Source: an uncultured Bacteroidota bacterium (GTDB lineage Bacteria > Bacteroidota > Bacteroidia > Chitinophagales > Chitinophagaceae). From it: a stretch of DNA of 64,000 nt. The DNA lies in assembly GCA_903831575.1 (NCBI GenBank), contig CAIKYB010000007.1, positions 1-64,000 on the forward strand, given 5' to 3'. The notes below the pieces were generated by a model. The model saw nothing but the letters and a program-made list of their open reading frames with translations, ran no database searches and was not told the origin of the DNA. The position numbers were made by a program, and so were the translations under genes. Below are positions 26,581-37,400 of the stretch, in pieces; positions within the stretch are counted from its first letter, which is position 1; each line of letters opens with the position of its first letter.

Positions 26581-28038
26581 ATGAAAAAAATAATTGAAAC
26601 CGCTTTGACATTCGATGACGTTTTGCTTGTACCAGCTTATTCAAAGATTTTGCCAAGAGATGTAGACTTCAGTTCCATGCTGACCAAAAATATAAAACTG
26701 AATACACCAATACTAAGTGCTGCAATGGACACTGTTACGGAAGCTACATTAGCCATTGCAATGGCTAGGGAAGGTGGATTGGGAGTATTACACAAAAATA
26801 TGAGTATCGAAAGGCAAGCCGATCAGGTTAGAAAAGTAAAACGAAGTGAAAGTGGATTAATCATCGACCCTGTTACACTTCATCCTGACTCAACAATCGG
26901 AGAAGCCATTCGATTGATGAACGAAAATAAAATTGGAGGAATTCCTATTGTAAATTCCGAACAACAACTTCTTGGCATTTTAACCAATCGCGATCTGAGA
27001 TTCGAAACCAATCTTAGAAATAAAGTGAGTAGTGTTATGACAAAAGAAAACCTAATTACTGCACCTGAAGGAACCGATCTTAAAAAAGCAGAACTGATTT
27101 TTAAAAAAAATAAAATAGAAAAATTGCCTGTTGTAAATAAATCAGGGAAATTAGTGGGGTTAATCACATTTGGAGATATTCTTAAATTAAAAAGTCACCC
27201 TAATGCAGTTAAAGATAATTACGGAAGACTGCTTGTTAGTGCCGGAGTTGGCATTACTGATGACCTCTTACAAAGAGTAGAAGCATTGTATCATGTAGGT
27301 GTTGATATTATTTGTTTGGATAGTGCTCATGGACATACGATGGGAGTTATTGAATCACTTAAAAAAATAAAAAAGAGTTTTAAATCCATGCAAGTTATTG
27401 CCGGAAATGTAGGTACCGGAGCGGGCGCATTAGCTTTAGCAAACGCAGGCGCAGATGCCATCAAAGTTGGAATTGGACCAGGCTCAATATGTACAACAAG
27501 AATAGTGGCAGGAACAGGAATGCCTCAAATAACGGCAATCATGGAAGTTGCAGCAGCACTGAAAAACAAAAAAATAGGAATCATCAGCGATGGCGGCATT
27601 CGATATACAGGAGATTTGGTAAAAGCTATCGCAGCAGGTGCAACTACTGTAATGATGGGCAATATTTTTGCAGGAACAGAAGAAAGCCCTGGAGAAACTA
27701 TCATCTATGAAGGAAGAAAATTTAAACAATATCGCGGAATGGGATCATTAGGTGCAATGGCAGAAGGAAGCAGCGATAGGTATTTTCAAGAAAATCAGCA
27801 GGACACTAAAAAATTCGTTCCTGAAGGCATTGAAGGAAGAGTAGCATTTAAAGGAAATGTAAAAGAAGTCATCCATCAATTTACAGGTGGACTAAGAGCA
27901 GGAATGGGCTATTGTGGGGCATCAAATATCAGTATGTTACAAGAATCAAAGTTTGTAAGAATTACCCAGGCCGGAAATAGTGAGAGTCATGCCCATGATA
28001 TTTTTATAACCAAAGAAGCACCAAATTATAGCAGATGA
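26581..28038 (+). CDS. guaB: IMP dehydrogenase
   Basis: 485 residues. [13 protein letters not shown] start; two CBS domains inserted at about 95-205 ([24 protein letters not shown]); NAD/IMP site [15 protein letters not shown]; catalytic loop [13 protein letters not shown] with the active-site cysteine; flap [10 protein letters not shown]. It oxidises IMP to XMP, the committed step to GMP. It lies 46 bp after guaA, so the operon covers the pathway from PRPP to GMP except for PurB (and PurK if used). Confidence 0.97.
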   Translation: MKKIIETALTFDDVLLVPAYSKILPRDVDFSSMLTKNIKLNTPILSAAMDTVTEATLAIAMAREGGLGVLHKNMSIERQADQVRKVKRSESGLIIDPVTLHPDSTIGEAIRLMNENKIGGIPIVNSEQQLLGILTNRDLRFETNLRNKVSSVMTKENLITAPEGTDLKKAELIFKKNKIEKLPVVNKSGKLVGLITFGDILKLKSHPNAVKDNYGRLLVSAGVGITDDLLQRVEALYHVGVDIICLDSAHGHTMGVIESLKKIKKSFKSMQVIAGNVGTGAGALALANAGADAIKVGIGPGSICTTRIVAGTGMPQITAIMEVAAALKNKKIGIISDGGIRYTGDLVKAIAAGATTVMMGNIFAGTEESPGETIIYEGRKFKQYRGMGSLGAMAEGSSDRYFQENQQDTKKFVPEGIEGRVAFKGNVKEVIHQFTGGLRAGMGYCGASNISMLQESKFVRITQAGNSESHAHDIFITKEAPNYSR

Positions 28039-28107
28039 TTATATAAATAGCCTAATCAAATCAACAATTCGTTGTAATTTAGCTACCTAATAGATTATTC
28101 AATACAC

Positions 28108-29259
28108 ATGAAGAAAACAGTTAGGATAATTATCATTTTTGCCATAATTCTTTTTTCTAATTGTCAAAAAATATTTTCTCAAGACAGTTCCCGCATAAGA
28201 ATTTCATTACTCACATGTACTCCAGGAGAAGAGCTCTATTCCATATTTGGACATAGTGCGATAAGAATAATCGACAGCAACAACGTTACAGATTACATCT
28301 ATAATTATGGAACGTTCAATTTTGATGATAATGGATTCTATTTGAAATTCATCAGAGGTAAACTTCTTTATTTTGTTAGTATTGAAAGAACGGAGGACTT
28401 CCTAGCATTTTACACATTGGAAAACAGAGGTATTGCAGAACAAATACTTCAGTTAACTGGAGATGAAAAAATAGCTATTCAAAAAGCGTTGAAGGAAAAC
28501 TTAAAAGAAGAAAACAAATACTACAAATACGATTTCTTTTTAGACAATTGCACCACCAGACTTCGTGATGTAATTTCAAATAAAAAATACCCAAAGCCCC
28601 TACTTCCATTGGTAATGCCTGCAAGCACAACCTACCGAAATGCAATCCATCAATACCTGGATAAAGGCGGTCAGAAATGGAGTGAACTGGGAATAGATAT
28701 TTTACTCGGAATGCCCACTGATAAAATCATGACTGCAAGCGAACAACAGTTTCTTCCAGACAACCTCATGACCACTATCGACAGCTGCAAAAATATTTTA
28801 TTGGTAAAAGAAAAAACAACGCTTTACTCACCAATAAAAAATGAAGAGAAAAAAGACTGGACCACTCCGATGAATTGCTTTAGTTTACTATTACTCTTCA
28901 TTATTTTTTTAAGTCTCTCTAAAAATATTGCAATTCAAAAAATGCTCCCCTATTTTGATTTTATGCTCTTTTTTACTATCGGTATTCTTGGCGTATTATT
29001 GATACTGATGTGGTGCGCTACAGATCACAGCATGACGAAAAATAATTTCAATTTGTGCTGGGCATTGCCAACGCATTTGTATGCTTCTTTTTTAATTTTC
29101 AGTAAAAAAAGTTTTGCGAAAAAATACTTTTTATTTACAAGTATGCTGATGGCTGCCTTATTGTTAGTATGGTTAGTACTTCCACAGGAATTAAATAGTG
29201 CACTTATTCCGATAGTTTTATTAATTGGCTTAAGATCTTACCAAAGAAGTAAATCCTAA
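28108..29259 (+). CDS. DUF4105 / Lnb N-terminal-domain membrane protein
   Basis: 383 residues. Signal-anchor near the N-terminus, then a periplasmic domain at about 25-240 with LLTCTPGEELYSIFGHSAIRI, NYGTFNF and YDFFLDNCTTRLRD (a papain-like Cys with the GHSA histidine). Five or so hydrophobic helices follow (about 255-375). This is the DUF4105 family, related to the Lnb N-acyltransferase of Gram-positive bacteria that transfers an acyl chain within lipoproteins. A role in lipoprotein N-acylation or another Cys-dependent acyl transfer at the inner membrane is inference. A near-consensus -7 (TAATTTAG, about 28074) precedes it. Confidence 0.8.
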   Translation: MKKTVRIIIIFAIILFSNCQKIFSQDSSRIRISLLTCTPGEELYSIFGHSAIRIIDSNNVTDYIYNYGTFNFDDNGFYLKFIRGKLLYFVSIERTEDFLAFYTLENRGIAEQILQLTGDEKIAIQKALKENLKEENKYYKYDFFLDNCTTRLRDVISNKKYPKPLLPLVMPASTTYRNAIHQYLDKGGQKWSELGIDILLGMPTDKIMTASEQQFLPDNLMTTIDSCKNILLVKEKTTLYSPIKNEEKKDWTTPMNCFSLLLLFIIFLSLSKNIAIQKMLPYFDFMLFFTIGILGVLLILMWCATDHSMTKNNFNLCWALPTHLYASFLIFSKKSFAKKYFLFTSMLMAALLLVWLVLPQELNSALIPIVLLIGLRSYQRSKS

Positions 29260-29279
29260 TACCCATTGAAAGTGATGTA

Positions 29280-30089
29280 ATGACTCATAAAGAAATCACC
29301 TACTTAAATAAAAAACTACACTACACGATTTGCGGAACAGGATCGGCAGTAATGCTATTACATGGCTTTGCTGAAGACTCTCAAATTTGGATTAATCAAA
29401 TTGAAGCATTAAGTAAAAACTACAGCATCATTACGCCTGATTTACCAGGATCAGGATTGTCGGAAAAATGGAAAGATGCTGAGATTTCAATGGAAGATTT
29501 TGCAAAAGCTATCCATGCTATTATTTTAGCTGAAAAAATCGAAAAATTCATTTTAATAGGACACAGCATGGGCGGCTATATCACATTGGCCTATGAGGAA
29601 CTATTTTCCACCTACTTGTTAGCCTTAGGCGTTTTTCATTCCACTGCCTTTGCCGATAATGCATTGAAAATAGCCAGCCGAAAGAAAGCTATTTCTTTTA
29701 TTCAAGATCATGGAGCTAAAGCTTTCTTGAAAACAATCATACCCGACTTGTATGCAGACCAAGAAAAATCTAAAATTGAAATAGAACAACATTTATTAAA
29801 TGGAGGCAGCATTTCAGCAGAAACGCTTTTACAATATTATCAAGCTATGATCCATCGAACAGATAAAAGCACCTTATTAAAGAACCTTAAAAAACCGATG
29901 TTATTTGTTGCAGGATGCTTTGATAAATTAATTCCAATACAACATAGTATTCAGCAAAGCAGAATGCCCGATTGCTCCTTTATCAAAATATTAAAAAATA
30001 GTGCACATATGGGCATGTTAGAACAACCAATGAAAACGGGATTACTCTTGTCCAATTTCATTGACTATTCATGCGAGAAATCATGGTAA
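29280..30089 (+). CDS. Alpha/beta-fold hydrolase
   Basis: 269 residues. Oxyanion-hole LLHGFAED, nucleophile elbow GHSMGGY (Ser about 98), Asp in CFDKLIP and His in SAHMGMLEQP complete the triad. There is no signal peptide. The substrate cannot be told from sequence; carboxylesterase-, haloperoxidase- and MhpC-type enzymes share these motifs. It lies 20 bp after the DUF4105 gene and 60 bp before a short-chain dehydrogenase, probably one transcript. Confidence 0.9.
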   Translation: MTHKEITYLNKKLHYTICGTGSAVMLLHGFAEDSQIWINQIEALSKNYSIITPDLPGSGLSEKWKDAEISMEDFAKAIHAIILAEKIEKFILIGHSMGGYITLAYEELFSTYLLALGVFHSTAFADNALKIASRKKAISFIQDHGAKAFLKTIIPDLYADQEKSKIEIEQHLLNGGSISAETLLQYYQAMIHRTDKSTLLKNLKKPMLFVAGCFDKLIPIQHSIQQSRMPDCSFIKILKNSAHMGMLEQPMKTGLLLSNFIDYSCEKSW

Positions 30090-30149
30090 CAGTAAGTCAT
30101 TTTTAATTAAATTGTGGATTCAACATCAGTTCTATTAAACACACCAACT

Positions 30150-30911
30150 ATGAATAAAATTGTATTGATCACCGGGGCGACATCTGGAATCGGAAATGCT
30201 TGTGCAACTGTTTTTGCAGCTGCTGGCTACAATATCGTTATTACTGGCAGAAGAAAAGAAAGACTGGAGAAAATAAAAACCACAATCGAGTCTGAGTATA
30301 ACATTAAGGTGTATACACTTTGCTTTGATATTCAAAATAAAAAAGAGGTTTTTGATGCGATTGAAAGTATGCCAGCTGAATGGAAAGCCATTGATACACT
30401 GATTAATAATGCTGGGTTAAGTTTAGGGCGCGACAGTTTTGACACTGCTGATATCAATGACTGGGAGATTATGATGAATACTAATGTAAACGGTTTGCTC
30501 TATATCACCAAGGCACTGCTGCCACATTTTATAAAAGAGAAAAAAGGGCATGTTATTAATATCGGATCAATTGCAGGAAAAGAAATCTATGAAAATGGCA
30601 ATATTTATTGCGCCAGCAAATTTGCTGTTGACGCCATTAGTAAATCCATGCGCATTGACTTATTGAAATATGGCATAAAAGTTACTGCTATACATCCAGG
30701 CGCTGTAGAAACAGAATTTTCATTGGTGAGATTTAAAGGTGATGTATCCAAAGCTGACGCTATTTACAAGGGATTCAAACCATTGACAGCAGAAGATATC
30801 GCAAATACTATTTTTTACACAGCTACACTCCCAGACCATGTTTGTATCAATGAAGTTATCATTACTTGTACCCAACAAGCAGGCACCTATTATTACCATA
30901 AAAATATTTAA
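30150..30911 (+). CDS. Short-chain dehydrogenase/reductase (YdfG-like)
   Basis: 253 residues from the ATG at 30150; a GTG 36 nt upstream is possible but adds only unstructured sequence. Cofactor loop TGATSGIGNA with a following TGRRKER (Arg favours NADP), NNAG, and the catalytic Ser (NIGSIAGKE) and Tyr-x3-Lys (YCASKFA). The sequence is closest in pattern to YdfG, which oxidises serine and 3-hydroxy acids, but SDR substrates are hard to predict. Confidence 0.92.
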   Translation: MNKIVLITGATSGIGNACATVFAAAGYNIVITGRRKERLEKIKTTIESEYNIKVYTLCFDIQNKKEVFDAIESMPAEWKAIDTLINNAGLSLGRDSFDTADINDWEIMMNTNVNGLLYITKALLPHFIKEKKGHVINIGSIAGKEIYENGNIYCASKFAVDAISKSMRIDLLKYGIKVTAIHPGAVETEFSLVRFKGDVSKADAIYKGFKPLTAEDIANTIFYTATLPDHVCINEVIITCTQQAGTYYYHKNI

Positions 30912-30915
30912 GCTG

Positions 30916-31401
30916 TTGAAAACAAAAAATATTATACTACTGCTGTCATTACTAATTGCCTTTACACACAAAAGTTTCTGCCAGGATATTATTGCGCAGA
31001 AACCTTGTGAAAATGAATACATATCTCATCAGGCGGATAGCATTAAAATATTTTTTTCAAAAAATGGATACGATGTAGCAAAAGAAGCAAGTGTAACAAT
31101 GGAAAGCGGATACGAAATGCCCATCATTGTTTCATTAAGAAAAAACATTCCTTATCAGTTTGTATTTATTGGTGATGCAAATACAACTCTTTACGAAGTA
31201 AAAATTTATGATTGGGAAGAGGACCAGATTTTTAATGAGAAAAAATTATCAAAAGATGCTGAAGGAAATATAATCACTGCTAGAATAATTCCGTCAAAAT
31301 CCGAATACCATATGATTAAAGTACTTCAGGTAAATAAGAAAAGAAAAAAAGACCTTTGTGGTTATGTAGCTATTTTCTCGCCAAAAAAAGTTTCCGAATA
31401 A
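30916..31401 (+). CDS. Small secreted protein of unknown function (TTG start)
   Basis: 161 residues if translated from the TTG at 30916, 4 bp after the SDR stop. That start gives a clean signal peptide (MKTKNIILLLSLLIAFTHKSFCQD), whereas the in-frame ATGs at 30838 and 30850 lie inside the SDR gene and would bury it. The mature part has about 135 residues, is predicted mostly beta (ESGYEMPIIVSLRKNIPYQF) and ends charged. I recognise no family. A periplasmic protein co-expressed with the upstream genes is likely. Confidence 0.7.
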   Translation: MKTKNIILLLSLLIAFTHKSFCQDIIAQKPCENEYISHQADSIKIFFSKNGYDVAKEASVTMESGYEMPIIVSLRKNIPYQFVFIGDANTTLYEVKIYDWEEDQIFNEKKLSKDAEGNIITARIIPSKSEYHMIKVLQVNKKRKKDLCGYVAIFSPKKVSE

Positions 31402-31426
31402 AACAAACAACAGCAATACAAAATAA

Positions 31427-34400
31427 TTATTGTGTCAACGAAATTCTGATTTGAATGCCTGCACGAATATTAGTTGTAGGAGCACTTGATGAAATATACG
31501 GCTTCACTTTTCTGCGATCATAAAACAATTTAATATTGACACGATTGCTTAAGAAATAATCTATCGTTGGACTGATTGTAACCTCTTTACTTCCACCTGT
31601 TGCAAAATTACTTTCCTGATCTAATCTGCTATTGGAAGTTACATTGTCTCTGATTCTAAAATCTATTCTAAAGTTGATTTCGTTATCCAGTTTTCCTGAT
31701 TTATTCTTGCTTAAAAACGAAGGCAATCTTAACCCCCCAAATAATTTCAACCCCTTTTTACGATATCCTGCTCCAAATACAAACTCTGTGGTACGCACTT
31801 CACTTAATTGGTAATCATTCAGACTCAGACTCAATTGTCGGGTTTTTGTGTACTCAAACTTCGCTTGAACTTGATTTACGAACATCATGTCCACTCCTAT
31901 TAATGGAGAGAACTGTTCCTGAATAGTAACGTTAGGAATTAAGAAATAAGGAATGAAATTCTTTGATGTGGTATCAAAAAATGAAGGATAACCATAGCGA
32001 GAAACGTCCTGGTAAAGTAAGGCCGAAGTAAATCCATTCATACTAAGATTCCCTGTGTAACCATGACTTAAAGTAAAGGAAGTGAAAATCTTATCAAGTG
32101 GTTTTATTTTGCTCAATCCATTGTAATCTAATTTCCAGTTTGGCTTTGGCAATATTGCTTTAAATGGATTTGCTTTCAGATTAGGATTCGATTGTTTTAA
32201 TAGCGCCACCTTGTTTGGATCTTGACCTGTATAGGCCGCGATAAAAGAAGGGATCAATACATCTACTGCATACTTTCCATAACCATAATAAAATCCATCA
32301 GCTCCTACCGGACGACTTGCGCTATAAGGATTTTCTGTACCCAAACGCTTTGACAATATTGCTCTATTGTTCTGAAAAGTCAGGAAGGTTTCAGAAATCC
32401 TGTTGGGATCAAACTTGGCAAACAATGTTTTAAAAGCAACATAAGAAACATCAAATCCTCCACCAGCAAGTGGATTAAGATGTTTAAAATCTGGATTTTG
32501 GCCATTTAATGAAGTATCAATAAAACGAAATGTTTCACTGTAATTTTTGCTAAAACTTTTACTGAAATTAATAGTTACATTAAAATCGCGAAACGGTTCA
32601 AATTGTGCAGTTAGCGTGAGCTTTTGATCTAAGTTTTGTTGTATCAATGCATTGAAAGAACTATCCCTTGTAAATACACCTGCGGCCGCTTTTCGATTGA
32701 GCCAATTCGTGTCTGGCTGCCTTCCCAAAATAAAACCGAAACCAGGCTCTGAACTTCTAAAATTCTGTCCAAAAAATTGACTGCTGTCTGTATAGCCAGG
32801 GAGTCTTGTACTTGCATTTTCTGAAGCAGAGAAATTAATCTGTTTCAAACTAGTCAACAACTTTCCAAATATTTTCATCCCTCCATTAAGATAAGGCACT
32901 GCAGACTTGTCGATTATCTTTCTTGTTTTTAAAACTTTTTTCCCAGATTTAGTTAACACAGAATCAGTGATTTTAGTAATTCTATTTCTCCATTTTTCTT
33001 TATCTTCTATATTTGAAGGTTGATCTAATTGACGAAGCCATTTAGACTTTTGATAAAGCCTATTAAAATCAAATTGCACTGTAGCTTCTTTCTGTTGGCC
33101 ATTTTCAATGAAATTACCAAGATTCACCGCAAGGCGAGAAGCGCCAATCCACTTATACACGGCCTGGTATCTTATATTCATTGTGGTGTAATCCAATATA
33201 GGAATTTTAGCCGTTGGTACTGTGTAAGAAAAATTTGCAGTTTGGCTATACGTTGTACTTCTTCCACCTTTTAGTAGATTATTCCAAATAGTATCCTTTT
33301 TAGCTTTGTTATCAATTCTTCCTGCTGGCTCATCTACTCTGGAATTATTAGTAGCTGTGAAGTCAAAATTTAAGGAGCGAGTAAAATTCCAACGCATCAC
33401 ATAATCACGTTGCATGGTAAAATACTTATCATAAGTTTCAGGTATGGCATATTTCGATTCCCCAACACTTCTTGGACGTATTGCGCCAAACTGCCTACTC
33501 ATATCTACTCTGAAGCTCAATTGAGAAGGCATGAAGCCAATATTGAAATCTTTAACTAAAGCAGCCCATTTATTTTTAGATTTTTTAAAAATATTTTTAA
33601 AGGGCTCAAAGTATTTGGGCTGGGGTGAGAAATTATACCCAAGTGCGGCACGATGTCTGGTAACTTCATTGCTTTCTATCAGCGGGTTGTGACTTTTTGT
33701 TTTAATGTAGGAGTAACTAACATCGATATTTTCTATGTCATAAATTTTTGGAGACTTCCCATTAGTTTTATTTTTCTTGACATTGGTAAAGTTGATCGTC
33801 TTTACAGAATTAAAATCAATAGCATTATTTCGGATAGAATCACGTTGATACTTTGGAGAAGTACTTAGTTTTTCTTTAAGCTTAATATCTAAATCATAGG
33901 GATCGTATTCTGGCGTACTCACTGATTGAGTATAGCTCGCATAAAAAGGAATGGACAACCCTATTTTTTTAGGGAGCAATTTTCCTAACTCCAGATTTGT
34001 TGCAATGTCGTACTGAATAAAATCATCGAGATATCTTTCAGTGGCTCTTTGTTCCAGCGTTCCGTATCCTTTTGTATGCATATTTGCAGAAAGAGATACT
34101 GTTCCTAAATCAGCTAAATTAATATCTACTCTTCCCAATGCTGCAAATCCTCCCCTTTCATCCAGAGACGAAAGTCTTAATTCATTAAGCCAAACCTGAC
34201 CACATGAACCAGTTGGTGCAGTTGAACTTGTATTTTCCACACCTAATAAAACGCCTCTGATTTCACCTAAATTTGGATTACCAATTACCGAATAGGTGTG
34301 ACCGTTAGCTTGAAGTTGTTTGAATAGTTGACCAAGTGGAGTGCTTGATAGATTTCTGGCTTGTTTTATTTTTGTCAATTGCTCTAAATCCACATCCAAC

Positions 34401-37400
34401 GAATTGGAAGGATTCCATAATGAATCATTATAAGCATCAGTATCAGGATTCAGCCCAGAATTTAAAGGGGTTAAAGTAAGTGGGATTCTTATTTCATAAT
34501 AATTGCCTACAAAATCTGTACCTATTCTTACCACTGCCGTTAAATCTTTATTTGAAATAGTGTTTGCAGGATTTTGAGATTGTTCTGCATGGATATACAT
34601 AGACAACTTTCCGAATTTCCTCAAATCTCTGTTTGCAAAAGTTTGGAAAACTCCTTTCGCATCTCCTTTTTTCAAATTACAGAAACTCAAACTCAAAGCT
34701 TGTTCATTCTGGAGTAAATTAACACCATTATTACTTAAAGTTTGTGCACGCTCTATATCCTTTGGAGTTCTGTAAGGTAATGGCAATCGGCTATCATTCT
34801 CTTCAATATTAACAGCTTCCACATTAAATGATGTTGAAGATGTAGGCGAATAAATTCCAGTTGAATCTATTTTATATTGAAATTTACGCCAGGTATTTCT
34901 TGTCAGCTGTAAGGAACCGAATCTAAGAACAACCACATCATCTTCAAAACCAGTCATAAACATTCTAACAAACCTTATTGATTTAAAATCAGGAATATTT
35001 CCAATTTTCTTATCATAGCTTCCTATTGGAATTCTAAACTGGTACCAGGTTTCATTTCTAGATGTGCCATTTACTAAGCTGACTGCTACATCTTTTTTAT
35101 CAACAATAAAATTATTACCAATGAGCATTTCTGTAGCGTTTTTTGGTTTAATATCCACTACATATTGAAAGTACTCTTCGGTTTCATTTAAAGTGTTATC
35201 CTTATTCAAATCTTCTGCATCAGGATATAGTGTTGCGGCTGAAGAAAATTGACCACCGTTAGAAATTGGCGAATTTCCATCAGGCCCATTATAATTTTTA
35301 TACCGGGACAAAATACCATCGCTTCCGGAGAATCCTGCATCTCTGTAATTCTTATAATCATCACTTGAAGGATCTTTTAATGCATTTTGATAAGCTACTG
35401 AAGTTGTACCGAAATCAGTTGCCAATTGATTCAAATAAACAGCACGTGCAGTATCTTCATCACCATCACTGAATCCATCCAATCCAACATCCTGATAGGA
35501 TCTGTCATCTGGATTATTACTAAAAGCATTTGTTACCTGTATTGGATTTCTCGGCACCCTGCCCCAAACTGAATTATCCACTGATGAAGGAATATTTGGA
35601 GTTGGCAAACCATTCTCATAAAATCTTTTTCCATCCTTTAAAATATCTTCAGAAATATTCCCCAAATTGAAATATAATTTTCCTCCAGTTGAAGCATTAT
35701 ATTGAGGTAAAATATATGGATCCTGCATCCAGAATTCAATAAACTCAATATTACTTGTTTCAAAATCAGTTTGGTCAAGACTCCTCATAATCCCACCAAA
35801 ATTGGGAGCCCCGGAAAGAAATTTTCCATCAGCAGTTAACTTTGGTTTATAATTTTCATAATTATAAGGTCCCTTCTCATGAGGGTAATAGGCTAAATCA
35901 AAAGTTGTCAATTGACTTTCGCCAAATCCTGTAGTTTTTTGAGGGAAGATTTCTTTTTGATAAACTTCTCTTACCCGCGGATCACTTAATTCATTTCGAT
36001 CACCAATTGGATTATTGGGCGCATCTATTTGTTGAAGGGTTTGTTCTATTTGATACCAAGCTAATTTGGATCTGCTTTTTCCATAATCCAAATTATTATT
36101 TAATAGGGCCTCTGGAAATAATTCATTGCTAGATCCTTTTGGTGTGGCATGAGCAGGAGTTGAGGCCAATGCCCAGCTTATTGCGGGGAATCTTAAATCT
36201 ATTCCTGATTTACTGCCCTCGAAATCATCAATATAAACTACTCCATTGCTGCCTCTTCCAATTTGAGGAGCATGGCCAGGCTTGAAATAAGCACCTTCAA
36301 AATAAGTATTAACACTGGAAGATGCAGTGGTACTGTAAAAAGGAAGCTTGTCTAAAATTTTTGTTAGTCTTGGTGTTTCTTTCCGGTAATTTACATCCAG
36401 CCCATACATGGTATTTCTTATGGGCTCTTCGTTATAGTTGACTTTCGTGAAGAATGGTCTCTCTCCTAATCTTACGATAGTACCGCCAATAGTTAATTGT
36501 TCTTTTGCAGTATTCTTCGCTAAATAATCCAGTCTTAATGCCAAGAAATTCTTTTGTTGCATTCCGAAATTTGCATTGTTTTCAAAATTAACTTGTACAG
36601 GCAATCCTGCATTCAATATCGCCTGATTAATCATTTTGATTGTTCCTAAATCATAATTGATATCATAATCAATACCTTCTTGCAGCGTTCTTCCTCCAGC
36701 CGTTACCGTTACTGACCCCTTTGGAATATTATACCCAATACTGATTTCAGAAGTTCCTGAAGTTTTTGCCGTTCCCTTCAAAACAAATCGATTCAAATTA
36801 GGATATTGCTGTGCGGTGGATTTAATGGAATCATACAGAGCATAAAACAACGTATCCTTTGCCGTTAGTGGCACTGTAGCATAAATTTGATTCGCTAAAT
36901 CTTTACCAAAAGGTTCTAATACAGGAAACACAATTCTACTATATTGTGAGACTACAGTGAAATTCTCCACAAAATCAAATACTCCATCTGGCTGTGGGTC
37001 AGACTGGCTATTCAATCGGTCAAGGTTTATTAAAGATATTATGGGAGAACCGAGATTTTTGTCTCCAAAAGGAAGGTACCTTTTAGATCCCAACCCTGGT
37101 TCCTGGTATAAAACATCCAACTTGAAATCCGCTGGAGATAGTGTACCATACCCAATGGTATAAACATTCTTCATCATCAATCCCCATATTGGTAATGAAG
37201 GACGTTGAGAAGTAGCTTTTAATAATTTTAAAAACAAAACCTTTTGTGATGATGATGCGCTGTCCGGAGGAACATCCTGAGAAAATTCACCAACTTGATA
37301 GATTCTACCTCTGTAAGAATATTGATAAGCCACACCTAAAACCTCATCCGTTTGTAAGGGCTGACTTAAAGACAACATTCCGATTTGCTTGTTGTAGGTA

